Assembly (NCBI GenBank): GCA_020025875.1
Contig: JAHHRI010000048.1
Span: 1-8,619 of the forward strand
Source: Alphaproteobacteria bacterium
GTDB lineage: Bacteria; Pseudomonadota; Alphaproteobacteria; RF32; CAG-239
Reading direction: 5' to 3'
DNA length: 8,619 bases
How positions within the stretch are numbered: the first letter of the stretch is position 1; each line of letters begins with the position of its first letter. A model generated the notes under the pieces. That model did not search any database, was not told the DNA's origin, and was given only the letters and a program-made list of their open reading frames with translations. Made by a program: the position numbers and the translations under genes. Positions 1 to 5,787 of this stretch are shown piece after piece.

Positions 1-545
1 CTTCGGTTGTTGCCGTTCTTTTGTCCTGTGCAGCCTGCCGGAGCGAACAAGTTGTCCGTCCGGCAATTGTCCCCGGCGTGGAGATTCGAATGCCCGAAAG
101 TAAAGTTGTTAAGCCCGAACCGCAACCGGTTAAACGTCCGTTGACGGTGATCGGCGAAGTGGAGCCGGTCTATTTCTTGCCGATGAAATCGCCGTTCCTG
201 TCACGAATTGATACCGGTGCCGAAACCTCTTCAGTCGACGCCGATCATATTGTTTCGTTTGAGCGCGACGGAGAAAAATGGGTGGCTTTTGATCTGGTGA
301 ACCGCGAAACCGGAGAAAAACATCGTTTTGAAAAGAAAATCAAACGACAGCCAACGGTTAAGCGTATTAGCGGCAGCGAAGAACGCATGGTGGTGGTGAT
401 GAATGTGAAAATGGGCGAAGAAATCGTTAAAACGGAGTTTTCGCTTGCCGCCAGAGACCGTTTTAATTATCAGGGGCTGATCGGCCGCAATATATTGACG
501 GGACGCTTTATCGTTGATACTTCGCTGGTCAATGTGCTACGTTAA
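1..545 (+). CDS. Retropepsin-like 'ATP-dependent zinc protease' family lipoprotein, 5' partial
   Basis: The reading frame is open from base 3, so the true start lies left of the window. The first visible codons read SVVAVLLSCAACRSEQ, the end of a signal peptide with a lipobox-like site, so I do not use the TTG at 21 as a start. The mature part begins with a proline- and lysine-rich linker, followed by a compact domain with RIDTGAETSSVDA (catalytic-type Asp at 210-212) and the closing motif YQGLIGRNILTGRFIVD. This pattern matches the RimK-associated 'ATP-dependent zinc protease' family (Pfam PF05618), which by fold is related to retropepsin-type aspartic proteases; the zinc label is historical. 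The next gene starts 26 bases after its stop, and an ATP-grasp ligase follows, which is the usual partner set. I infer anchoring in the periplasm; the substrate is unknown. Confidence 0.85.
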   Translation, partial: SVVAVLLSCAACRSEQVVRPAIVPGVEIRMPESKVVKPEPQPVKRPLTVIGEVEPVYFLPMKSPFLSRIDTGAETSSVDADHIVSFERDGEKWVAFDLVNRETGEKHRFEKKIKRQPTVKRISGSEERMVVVMNVKMGEEIVKTEFSLAARDRFNYQGLIGRNILTGRFIVDTSLVNVLR

Positions 546-571
546 AACAAATTCTGTAAACAGAGGCATCT

Positions 572-2113
572 ATGCTGAAAAAACTAAAATCCGTAAGAGC
601 TTTTTTAACTCTCGGCTTGCTGCTGTCGCTGGCGTTTGCCGGTTATAGCGCTTGTTATAAGGTGAAATATTGGGGGTTTAATTTTACCCCGCGTCAAACA
701 ACCGATGTATGGACTGTCGAAGAACACGTCAGTTTTATGCCAAACGGAGGAGATATCCGTGTTTCGCTGGCGCGTCCGCTTTCTGCCGCGGGTTTTAAAA
801 TTTTAGATGAATATATCATTGCTCCGAAGTATAAAATCGGCAAAAAAGCGGAACGGGTCGAACTCACTTCCAAACCGCGGCACAAATTGCAAGATATTTA
901 TTATCGGGTGCTGTTGTACGATAATGTCGACAGCCACGGCAAAACGGAAGCCGAAAAGCCGAACAAACCACAAAAGCCGATTATGGACGAACAAACGGCG
1001 GCTTTGGCACAACAGTTGCTGGAAATGTCTGAACGGCAAGCCGGAGACAACATTCAGCGGATTGTGGCTTTGTTTAACCAGAACCCGCCGGACGAAACGG
1101 TGCAGTCTTTTGTGCCGGCTCCGAGAACGGCTAAAGCCACGGCGCAAGCGGTGATCGATTTGTTGGCATTGAAAGACATTTCGGCGCGGATGGCGCGCGG
1201 TATCAAATTGTCTGAAGGCAAAAAAACGTTGGTGCCGGACGTTATGCTGGAAGCTTATGTCGACGGAATGTGGAAAATTTATAACTTGGAGAGCGGCAAA
1301 AAGGGGCTGCCGAGCGATTTTATTATTTTTCAGCGCGGCAATCAGTCGCTGGTCGATGTGGAAGGCGGCACAGATTCCATTACCAAGTTTTCGGTTATGA
1401 AATCGATCCGTTCGTCGCTCCGTATGGCTGGTCATCGCGCCGAGTTGTCGCGTAGCAAAAGCTGGTTTGACTATTCGATTTACAGTTTGCCGCTTAATGA
1501 GCAAAACACGCTCAAATGGTTGATGATTTTCCCGCTTGCCATTTTGGTGGTGGTGTTGATGCGCAACGTGGTCGGCATTCAGACCATGGGTACCTTTACC
1601 CCGATGCTAATTGCCATGTCTTTGGTCAAAACCGGTTTTTGGTCGGGTTTAGTCTGTTTTTCGGTTATCTTAGGGGTGGGGCTTTTAATCCGCGCGGCAT
1701 TGTCAAAACTTAATCTGTTGTTGGTGCCGCGGATCTCGGCAGTGGTGATTTTTGTCATTCTGATTATGCAGGCCTTGGCCATTGTCGGTTATCAATGGAA
1801 ATGGGAAATGGCATCATCGGCACTTTTCTTCCCGATTATCATCATGGCTTGGATTATCGAGCGCGCGTCCATCACTTGGGAAGAAGACGGCGCGCTGAAT
1901 GCCACCAAAGAGATTGTGTATAGTGTGTTGGTGGCAATTATTACCTATTTTGTCATCGTTAACGAAGATATCCGCCATATTATGTTTGCTTTTAACGAAT
2001 TTAATTTGGTCATTTTGTTTGTGGTGATGCTGCTGGGCACTTATACCGGCTATCGTTTAACCGAGTTGACGCGGTTTGCGTCACTGGCCAAAAAAGGCGG
2101 AAATCATGTTTGA
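572..2113 (+). CDS. Inactive transglutaminase fused to seven transmembrane helices
   Basis: The 513-residue protein starts at ATG 572, with AGAGG at 562-566 as ribosome binding site. A signal-anchor helix lies at about residues 12-29. A transglutaminase-like domain follows at about 35-300, and then a membrane block at about 315-495 with six or seven hydrophobic segments. The block contains VGIQTMGTFTPMLIAMSL (334-351), which resembles the conserved G-T-F-P-LIA motif of the 7TM_transglut family. No cysteine occurs between residues 30 and 360, and the positions expected for the catalytic Cys and His (around 188-192 and 225-230) are not Cys or His. This agrees with the family name 'inactive transglutaminase'. 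The domain probably lies outside the cytoplasm and binds peptide-like ligands rather than catalysing. The gene sits between a retropepsin-like lipoprotein and an ATP-grasp ligase, the classic arrangement. The biological role is not established. Confidence 0.9.
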   Translation: MLKKLKSVRAFLTLGLLLSLAFAGYSACYKVKYWGFNFTPRQTTDVWTVEEHVSFMPNGGDIRVSLARPLSAAGFKILDEYIIAPKYKIGKKAERVELTSKPRHKLQDIYYRVLLYDNVDSHGKTEAEKPNKPQKPIMDEQTAALAQQLLEMSERQAGDNIQRIVALFNQNPPDETVQSFVPAPRTAKATAQAVIDLLALKDISARMARGIKLSEGKKTLVPDVMLEAYVDGMWKIYNLESGKKGLPSDFIIFQRGNQSLVDVEGGTDSITKFSVMKSIRSSLRMAGHRAELSRSKSWFDYSIYSLPLNEQNTLKWLMIFPLAILVVVLMRNVVGIQTMGTFTPMLIAMSLVKTGFWSGLVCFSVILGVGLLIRAALSKLNLLLVPRISAVVIFVILIMQALAIVGYQWKWEMASSALFFPIIIMAWIIERASITWEEDGALNATKEIVYSVLVAIITYFVIVNEDIRHIMFAFNEFNLVILFVVMLLGTYTGYRLTELTRFASLAKKGGNHV

Positions 2114-3071
2114 TTTTCTGAAACGCTTTGCCACTCCCAAACAGCTGCGAGAAGCCGGCGTGTTGGGCATGAACCGACGCAATTATGAGATTATTGCCAA
2201 AAGCAACAACCGCCGTCTTTATCCGTTGGTTGACGACAAGGTGCAGACCAAAAAGCTGGCTGCCGGCGTTGGAATCAACACGCCGCACCTCATTGGGGTG
2301 ATTGATGTGCAAAACGAAGTGGCTGGTTTTTTGTCGTTGGTTGAGGGGTATAATGAATTTGTTATCAAGCCGGCGCACGGCAGCGGCGGCAAAGGCGTGT
2401 TGGTTATCAAAGACTACGATGCAAAGCGTTTTGTAACCGCTTCGGGAAAAGTGCTGACTTATAACGAAGTGTACCAGCATATCTCCAACATTTTGAGCGG
2501 GCTTTATTCCCTCGGCGGCAAATATGATGTGGCGGTGTTGGAAGAAATGGTGCATTTTTCGAATCAGTTTCAGGATTTTAGCTATCAAGGCATTCCCGAC
2601 GTGCGGGTGATTGTTTATCAGGGCTTTCCGGCGTTGTCGATGATGCGGCTGGCAACCAAAGAATCGGGCGGGCGAGCCAATCTGCACCAAGGGGCGGTGG
2701 GCGTCGGCATTGATATTCGCACCGGTCACGCGGTGGCGGCGGTTTCTCACAACCGACCGATCCGTTATCATCCCGATACCGGTGCCGATTTGATGGAGTT
2801 GCAGGTGCCTTTTTGGCGAGAGCATTTGGAAATTGCCGCCAAAGGGTTTGAAATGACCGGACTGGGCTATCTCGGAGCAGATATCGTGCTTGATAAATAT
2901 CGGGGACCGATGATGCTGGAGTTGAATGCGCGGCCGGGGTTGGCCATTCAAATTGCCAACGATCGGGGAATGCGCAATCTGCTCAAACGAATCCGTAAGC
3001 ACTATCCAAACGGTTTGAATTATGCCGAGCGTGTCGATTTTGTTTTAAAGCAGCCGCTTGCTATCGACTAA
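2106..3071 (+). CDS. Alpha-L-glutamate ligase-like ATP-grasp enzyme (RimK-related)
   Basis: I start this 321-residue protein at ATG 2106, because AGGCGG at 2095-2100 is correctly spaced and the sequence then begins MFDFLKRFATPKQLR, typical for the family. An in-frame TTG at 2076 has no such support. The start overlaps the stop of the previous gene by 8 bases, implying translational coupling. ATP-grasp features in order are DDK (K45), VIKPAHGSGGKG (85-97, nucleotide lysine and glycine loop), VLEEMV (144-149, hinge), DVR (165-167), a GGRANLHQGAVGVGID loop (188-203), and the metal-binding LGADIVLD (D259) and LELNARPG (E272, N274). All residues expected for ATP and magnesium binding are present. 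The family (TIGR02291 type) is predicted to form an amide bond from an amino acid such as glutamate to a carboxylate acceptor, in the cytoplasm. The true substrates are unknown. Confidence 0.9.
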   Translation: MFDFLKRFATPKQLREAGVLGMNRRNYEIIAKSNNRRLYPLVDDKVQTKKLAAGVGINTPHLIGVIDVQNEVAGFLSLVEGYNEFVIKPAHGSGGKGVLVIKDYDAKRFVTASGKVLTYNEVYQHISNILSGLYSLGGKYDVAVLEEMVHFSNQFQDFSYQGIPDVRVIVYQGFPALSMMRLATKESGGRANLHQGAVGVGIDIRTGHAVAAVSHNRPIRYHPDTGADLMELQVPFWREHLEIAAKGFEMTGLGYLGADIVLDKYRGPMMLELNARPGLAIQIANDRGMRNLLKRIRKHYPNGLNYAERVDFVLKQPLAID

Positions 3072-3119
3072 ATGGCTTCCTATATATGTAGCAGACGGAA
3101 AATTTAAGGAGAATATGAG

Positions 3120-3725
3120 ATGGCAAAACTGCTGAAAAATGCCGAAACAGCCAAACTCGGCAAGACTGAAACAAAAGGTCTGAAAAATGCCGAAACTAAA
3201 AAACTGACCAAAAGTCCGACCCGCGCAAAGAAAGAAAAAGCGCAGTATCGGGTTAAAGATGCAGAAAATGCGCTGTTGCTCAAACTGAAAACGGGCGATG
3301 TGGTTATTGAAATGTTTTCCGAAGACGCGCCAAAGCATGTGGAGCGGGTTAAGGAGCTTGTGCGCGAGGGGTTTTACAATGGGTTAAAATTTCATCGTGT
3401 GATTGACGGCTTTATGGCGCAGACCGGCTGTCCTTTGGGTACGGGTACCGGTGGCAGCGGCAAAAAACTGAAAGCGGAGTTTAACCGCAGACCGCATTTG
3501 CGCGGTACGGTTTCGATGGCTCGTGCGATGGATCCGGATTCTGCCGACAGCCAGTTTTTTATCTGTTTTGCGGAAGCTCCGTGGCTTAACGGACAATATA
3601 CCGTTTGGGGAGAGGTTGTTTCGGGCATGGAATATGTTGATATGCTCAAACGCGGTACCGGTGCCAACGGTATGGTCACTATGCCGGACGAAATTGTTTC
3701 GATGACCGTGATTGCAGATATTTAG
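3120..3725 (+). CDS. Cyclophilin-type peptidyl-prolyl cis-trans isomerase with lysine-rich N-terminal tail
   Basis: The 201-residue protein starts at ATG 3120, behind AAGGAG at 3106-3111; an ATG at 3115 is out of frame and soon stops. Residues 50-201 form a compact bacterial cyclophilin domain. FHRVIDGFMAQTG (91-103) carries the catalytic Arg93 and the pocket residues Phe98, Met99 and Gln101. SQFFICF (144-150) and WLNGQYTVWG (155-164) supply Phe147 and Trp155. Tyr160 stands where human CypA has His126, common in bacteria. It should catalyse proline cis-trans isomerisation. The first 46 residues are unusual: 13 lysines, no signal peptide, and a 16-residue unit repeated (5-20 and 21-36). With no hydrophobic leader, a cytoplasmic location is likely. 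The gap to the ATP-grasp gene is 48 bases without a visible terminator, so it may share that transcript. A strong terminator follows. Confidence 0.92.
   Translation: MAKLLKNAETAKLGKTETKGLKNAETKKLTKSPTRAKKEKAQYRVKDAENALLLKLKTGDVVIEMFSEDAPKHVERVKELVREGFYNGLKFHRVIDGFMAQTGCPLGTGTGGSGKKLKAEFNRRPHLRGTVSMARAMDPDSADSQFFICFAEAPWLNGQYTVWGEVVSGMEYVDMLKRGTGANGMVTMPDEIVSMTVIADI
3132..3227 (+). repeat. Two tandem 48-base units encoding a 16-residue repeat in the cyclophilin tail
   Basis: Bases 3132-3179 encode LKNAETAKLGKTETKG and bases 3180-3227 encode LKNAETKKLTKSPTRA, identical at 10 of 16 positions. The first 17 bases of each unit (CTGAAAAATGCCGAAAC) are identical, which points to a fairly recent internal duplication or to conversion between the units. 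The repeat is entirely coding and in frame. Confidence 0.8.
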
Positions 3726-3741
3726 TCTGTGTTATTTTGGC

Positions 3742-3779
3742 AAAGCTCCGCCGGCAAACGCCGGCGGAGCTTTTTGTTT
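3742..3779 (+). terminator. Strong intrinsic terminator after the cyclophilin gene
   Basis: A perfect 14-bp stem (3742-3755 with 3760-3773), rich in G+C, closes a 4-base AAAC loop and runs into TTTTTGTTT. It lies 16 bases after the cyclophilin stop. On the opposite strand the stem is followed by GCCAAAATAA, so it would be weaker for the convergent gene ending at 3835, but it may serve both. Confidence 0.93.
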
Positions 3780-3834
3780 GGCGGTTTCCGTTTTTGATGA
3801 GAAAGCTGCTTTTGCCATGAAAAAACAAAGACTT

Positions 3835-4500
3835 TTAAATTCGCGGAAGCGGCTTGTGTCGGCGCACATAGAGATAAATGAACAACGTATAAAAGAGAAT
3901 GATGCCGGCAACGGCTGCCATAATAAATTTTCTTGTTTGTTCAGGACTCCATGCCTGCGTAATTCGATTGACATTGACGGCAGAGCCGAGAATTTCGAAA
4001 TTTTCGAAGTTGTCTTCGCTGTACATATTGACCGTAATTTGATTGTCCGGATTGAGATAGTTGAAGCCGATGATAATGGCATTGTCGGCTTTGAGCAGGT
4101 TGACCGAAACATCCGATGACGTTTCCGTATTGTTAACGCCATAATGCAAAATTTTTACCCGTGGCGGAATCGGGATTCTGATCGGATCGTGTCCGATGGA
4201 AGAAACATCGCTGCCGGCGAGGGCTTCTTCTCCGGTGTTGGCTAAGGTGATAGATGTTTTGTAGAGTTTCGGATAGGCTTTGCCGTTGAGATGAATTTGG
4301 AAATTGTTGCCGTCGACGGCAGAAGTCAACTCTGTTGTTTCGGTGGTGTATTTTAAAATGGGGCGACTGATGTAAAATTGGTAATAGCCGATTAAAATGG
4401 CAGATACGGCCATAAGAAATGCTCCGGTCGGACTGGTGAGGAAGTTCCACAGAGCGCGCATGGCTTTGGATTGACGATTGTAGATGCCGTGGGGGCTCAT
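3835..4500 (-). CDS. Uncharacterised two-helix membrane protein with extracytoplasmic domain
   Basis: This 221-residue protein is read leftward from ATG 4500, with an excellent ribosome binding site GAAAGGAG (complement of 4508-4515) seven bases upstream. Residues 1-24 are polar to amphipathic (ALWNFLTSPTG), followed by a transmembrane helix at about 26-45. A beta-rich domain with few charges spans about 46-188, and a second helix at about 191-212 ends in RRHKPLPRI, which should face the cytoplasm. The domain contains ITLANTGEEALAGSDV and HDPIRIPI, a pattern I associate with a recurring family of hypothetical bacterial membrane proteins with an immunoglobulin-like fold; I cannot name a function. 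It stands alone, convergent with the cyclophilin gene and separated from the two-component system by a long structured spacer. It could be an envelope sensor or a scaffold; neither is shown. Confidence 0.8.
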   Translation of the reverse strand: MSPHGIYNRQSKAMRALWNFLTSPTGAFLMAVSAILIGYYQFYISRPILKYTTETTELTSAVDGNNFQIHLNGKAYPKLYKTSITLANTGEEALAGSDVSSIGHDPIRIPIPPRVKILHYGVNNTETSSDVSVNLLKADNAIIIGFNYLNPDNQITVNMYSEDNFENFEILGSAVNVNRITQAWSPEQTRKFIMAAVAGIILFYTLFIYLYVRRHKPLPRI

Positions 4501-4589
4501 TTCTTTTCTCCTTTCTTTTTTTGAAATATAAGTTCTGATTGAACAAAGAAAAGAGCCGGCAGCGTTATTTTTTTTGCGGCTTTATGGGC

Positions 4590-4615
4590 TTGGCAGGGAA
4601 AGTTTGGCAGGGAAA
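4590..4615. repeat. Short tandem direct repeat TTGGCAGGGAAA
   Basis: TTGGCAGGGAAA occurs at 4590-4601 and again at 4604-4615, a period of 14 bases, with a partial third match (TTTGGCAG) near 4670. It lies about 90-115 bases upstream of the start of the leftward membrane protein gene. It could be a pair of operator half-sites, but may be chance. Confidence 0.4.
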
Positions 4616-4717
4616 AAGCAAAAGGCGGACAAGGAGCGGACGGAGGAAGGCTCTTTGGGGATATAAACATATTTGGCAGCAGACAAGCTTTGCGGTTTGC
4701 GGGGTGGGGTGCTGTTT

Positions 4718-4753
4718 TGAAAAATGTCCGAGCGGACAAAGCCACTCGGACAT
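4718..4753 (-). terminator. Intrinsic-terminator-like hairpin reading on the - strand
   Basis: Read leftward, ATGTCCGAG (complement of 4745-4753) pairs perfectly with CTCGGACAT (complement of 4724-4732). After one mismatch, two further G-C pairs close a 6-base loop. The stem runs into five T residues on the - strand (A-run 4720-4724). On the + strand no T-run follows, so the signal is strand-specific. No - strand gene lies immediately upstream, so its target is either an unannotated small RNA or a leader of the gene ending at 3835. Confidence 0.6.
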
Positions 4754-4772
4754 ATGCACAACCGGTGTGCAT
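4754..4772. repeat. Inverted repeat ATGCACA-N5-TGTGCAT
   Basis: A perfect 7-bp inverted repeat with a 5-base centre (ACCGG) directly abuts the neighbouring terminator-like hairpin. It may be a dimeric regulator's operator or one more hairpin of a structured RNA. Confidence 0.5.
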
Positions 4773-4813
4773 TACTAAAAGAGACATTACATAAAAATAT
4801 CTAACCTATCGGC

Positions 4814-4860
4814 AGGTTTTGCAAGAGAAAACCACTCACTAGGTTATGCAAGAGAAAACC
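4814..4860. repeat. Two 20-base direct repeats, each itself an inverted repeat
   Basis: AGGTTTTGCAAGAGAAAACC (4814-4833) and AGGTTATGCAAGAGAAAACC (4841-4860) differ at one base and start 27 bases apart. In the first copy GGTTTT and AAAACC form a perfect 6-bp stem around GCAAGAG; the second has one mismatch in the stem but the same loop. They lie about 230-280 bases upstream of the response regulator start. Confidence 0.75.
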
Positions 4861-4917
4861 GCGAAAAGAAAGTACCGACCTGCCGTTGACGGCGTTGCCG
4901 GATTGGGTAAGGATCTC

Positions 4918-4992
4918 ATGAATGTTTATTTCTTTCTTTTATCGATTTTTTCTTTAATCAAGGAATACTCTTTCAATCTAAAAATAATCTGA
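4918..4992 (+). CDS. Possible 24-residue hydrophobic leader peptide
   Basis: ATG 4918 is preceded by AAGGA at 4909-4913 with a short 4-base spacer, and the frame runs 24 codons to TGA at 4990. The peptide begins MNVYFFLLSIFSLI, a plausible single membrane helix, and ends with a polar, basic stretch. It lies about 100 bases before the response regulator start. The surrounding DNA is very A+T-rich, which by itself yields Phe, Leu and Ile codons, so chance is a serious alternative. Confidence 0.2.
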   Translation: MNVYFFLLSIFSLIKEYSFNLKII

Positions 4993-5071
4993 AAGATTAC
5001 CGAAAAAATGATTTGTTGACGTATAAAAAGCATATTTTACTTGCAAAAAACGCTGATTTTTCTAATCTTTC
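4970..5071. promoter_or_regulatory. Likely control region of the two-component operon, with related inverted motifs
   Basis: AATCT-GAA-AGATT (4986-4998) is a 5-bp inverted repeat. CTTTCA (4970-4975) pairs with TGAAAG (4990-4995). GAAAGATT (4991-4998) is the exact complement of AATCTTTC (5064-5071). Recurrent AATCT/AGATT half-sites just before a response regulator gene suggest an autoregulatory operator, but the DNA is A+T-rich and the motifs are short. Confidence 0.3.
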
Positions 5072-5091
5072 TGAAAAGAAGAGGATTTGTG

Positions 5092-5787
5092 ATGAAACTT
5101 TTGTTGGCGGAAGACGATATTAAGCTGGGCGCATTGGTCAAAAGCCTGCTCGAATTGTCAGGTTTTGAAACAGAATGGGCTAAGGACGGTAAAGAAACGC
5201 TGGATCGAATTGAAGAAGCGGTTGCCAGCAGTTATGACGTGATTATTCTTGACTGGATGCTGCCTGAGATCAGCGGCATTGAAATTTGCCGCTTGTTAAG
5301 AAACCCGCACAAATACAACTATCAGGGAGGAATTATTTTTCTGACGGCGCGCGACGGTACGGATAATTGTGTGACCGGATTGGAAAGCGGTGCCGATGAC
5401 TATGTGGTAAAGCCTTTTGAAAACAAAGAGCTGATCGCCCGAGTCAATGCGCTCGGCCGACGCAAAGGCAGACCGTTTGTTGATAATGTGTATACCAAAT
5501 GCGGTATGGAGATCAACAACGGTACCGGAACCTTGACGTTTGAGGGCAAAGAGCTGAAATTGAGCCGCCGAGAATTTGAGCTTTTCCGCCTTTTGTTTGT
5601 CAACAGCGGGCAGATTATTTTGCGAGAGACGATCTTAGATAAAGTATGGGCCGACAATCCGGAAATCAGCCCCGCCAGCCTAGACGCGTATATCTATATT
5701 CTGCGGCGCAAAATTCGCAAATTCTCAAGCCGTGTCAAAATCCTTTTGGTTAAAGGTATCGGCTATGTTTTGGAGATTGAACCATGA
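5092..5787 (+). CDS. OmpR/PhoB-family response regulator
   Basis: I place the start at ATG 5092, which has AGGA at 5082-5085 and gives the canonical opening MKLLLAEDD; the frame is open to 5041 but that extension is not family-like. The product is 231 residues, the usual size. The receiver domain (about 1-115) has the acidic pair Asp8/Asp9, phospho-acceptor Asp54 in ILDWMLP, Thr85 in FLTARD and Lys107 in VVKPF. The C-terminal winged helix (about 135-231) reads LKLSRREFELFRLL, then the recognition-helix region SLDAYIYILRRKI and the wing VKGIGYVLEI. It should be phosphorylated by the kinase encoded next, with which it overlaps by 4 bases, and then bind DNA to control transcription. I cannot tell which stimulus or regulon is involved; similarity is to the general class, not to a named regulator. 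Confidence 0.95.
   Translation: MKLLLAEDDIKLGALVKSLLELSGFETEWAKDGKETLDRIEEAVASSYDVIILDWMLPEISGIEICRLLRNPHKYNYQGGIIFLTARDGTDNCVTGLESGADDYVVKPFENKELIARVNALGRRKGRPFVDNVYTKCGMEINNGTGTLTFEGKELKLSRREFELFRLLFVNSGQIILRETILDKVWADNPEISPASLDAYIYILRRKIRKFSSRVKILLVKGIGYVLEIEP

Larger units (their letters stand above)
4720..4890 (-). ncRNA. Candidate small RNA or structured leader
   Basis: Read on the - strand, this stretch carries two tandem hairpins with the same CTCTTGC loop (stems from 4815-4833 and 4842-4860), then an A+T-rich spacer, a 7-bp hairpin (4754-4772), and finally a terminator-shaped hairpin with a T-run. That order is typical of a small regulatory RNA ending in a Rho-independent terminator. 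The CU-rich loops could pair with purine-rich ribosome binding sites. I could not find a convincing promoter, so the 5' end is a guess, and a regulated leader on either strand remains possible. Confidence 0.3.
4501..5091. other. Intergenic region between divergent genes, rich in repeats and hairpins
   Basis: I find no convincing conventional gene in these 590 bases. The left part (about 4575-4720) is purine-rich on the + strand and contains a 12-base direct repeat. The middle (4720-4890) contains several inverted repeats and two direct repeats. The right part (4915-5080) is strongly A+T-rich and should hold the promoter of the two-component system. Possible elements there are TTGACG at 5016-5021 and TATAAA at 5022-5027, but none has a well-spaced partner, so I do not call a promoter. 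For the leftward gene, TATATT (complement of 4525-4530) could be a -10 box; its -35 is weak. Confidence 0.6.

Noticed and set aside
803..1504. A 233-codon open frame on the - strand opposite the transglutaminase-7TM gene
   Set aside because: Antisense to a recognised gene, with shadow-like composition and no family features.
2010..3002. A 330-codon open frame on the - strand opposite the ATP-grasp gene
   Set aside because: It is entirely antisense to a clear ATP-grasp gene, is rich in His, Gln and Arg without domain logic, and has no ribosome binding site of note; it mirrors the codon bias of the true gene.
4539..4778. A 79-codon open frame on the + strand in the spacer
   Set aside because: No ribosome binding site, no recognisable motif, and composition that reflects the purine-rich DNA; it crosses the inverted repeats.
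4497..4787. A 96-codon open frame on the - strand in the spacer
   Set aside because: It would run through the terminator-like hairpin and overlap the well-supported start at 4500; the product is Pro/Ala/Phe-rich without motifs.
4814..4860. Start of a CRISPR array
   Set aside because: Only two 20-base repeats with a 7-base gap and no cas gene; the repeat and spacer lengths do not fit.
5041..5091. N-terminal extension of the response regulator from TTG 5041
   Set aside because: The added residues are not family-like and ATG 5092 has a good ribosome binding site and the canonical receiver start.
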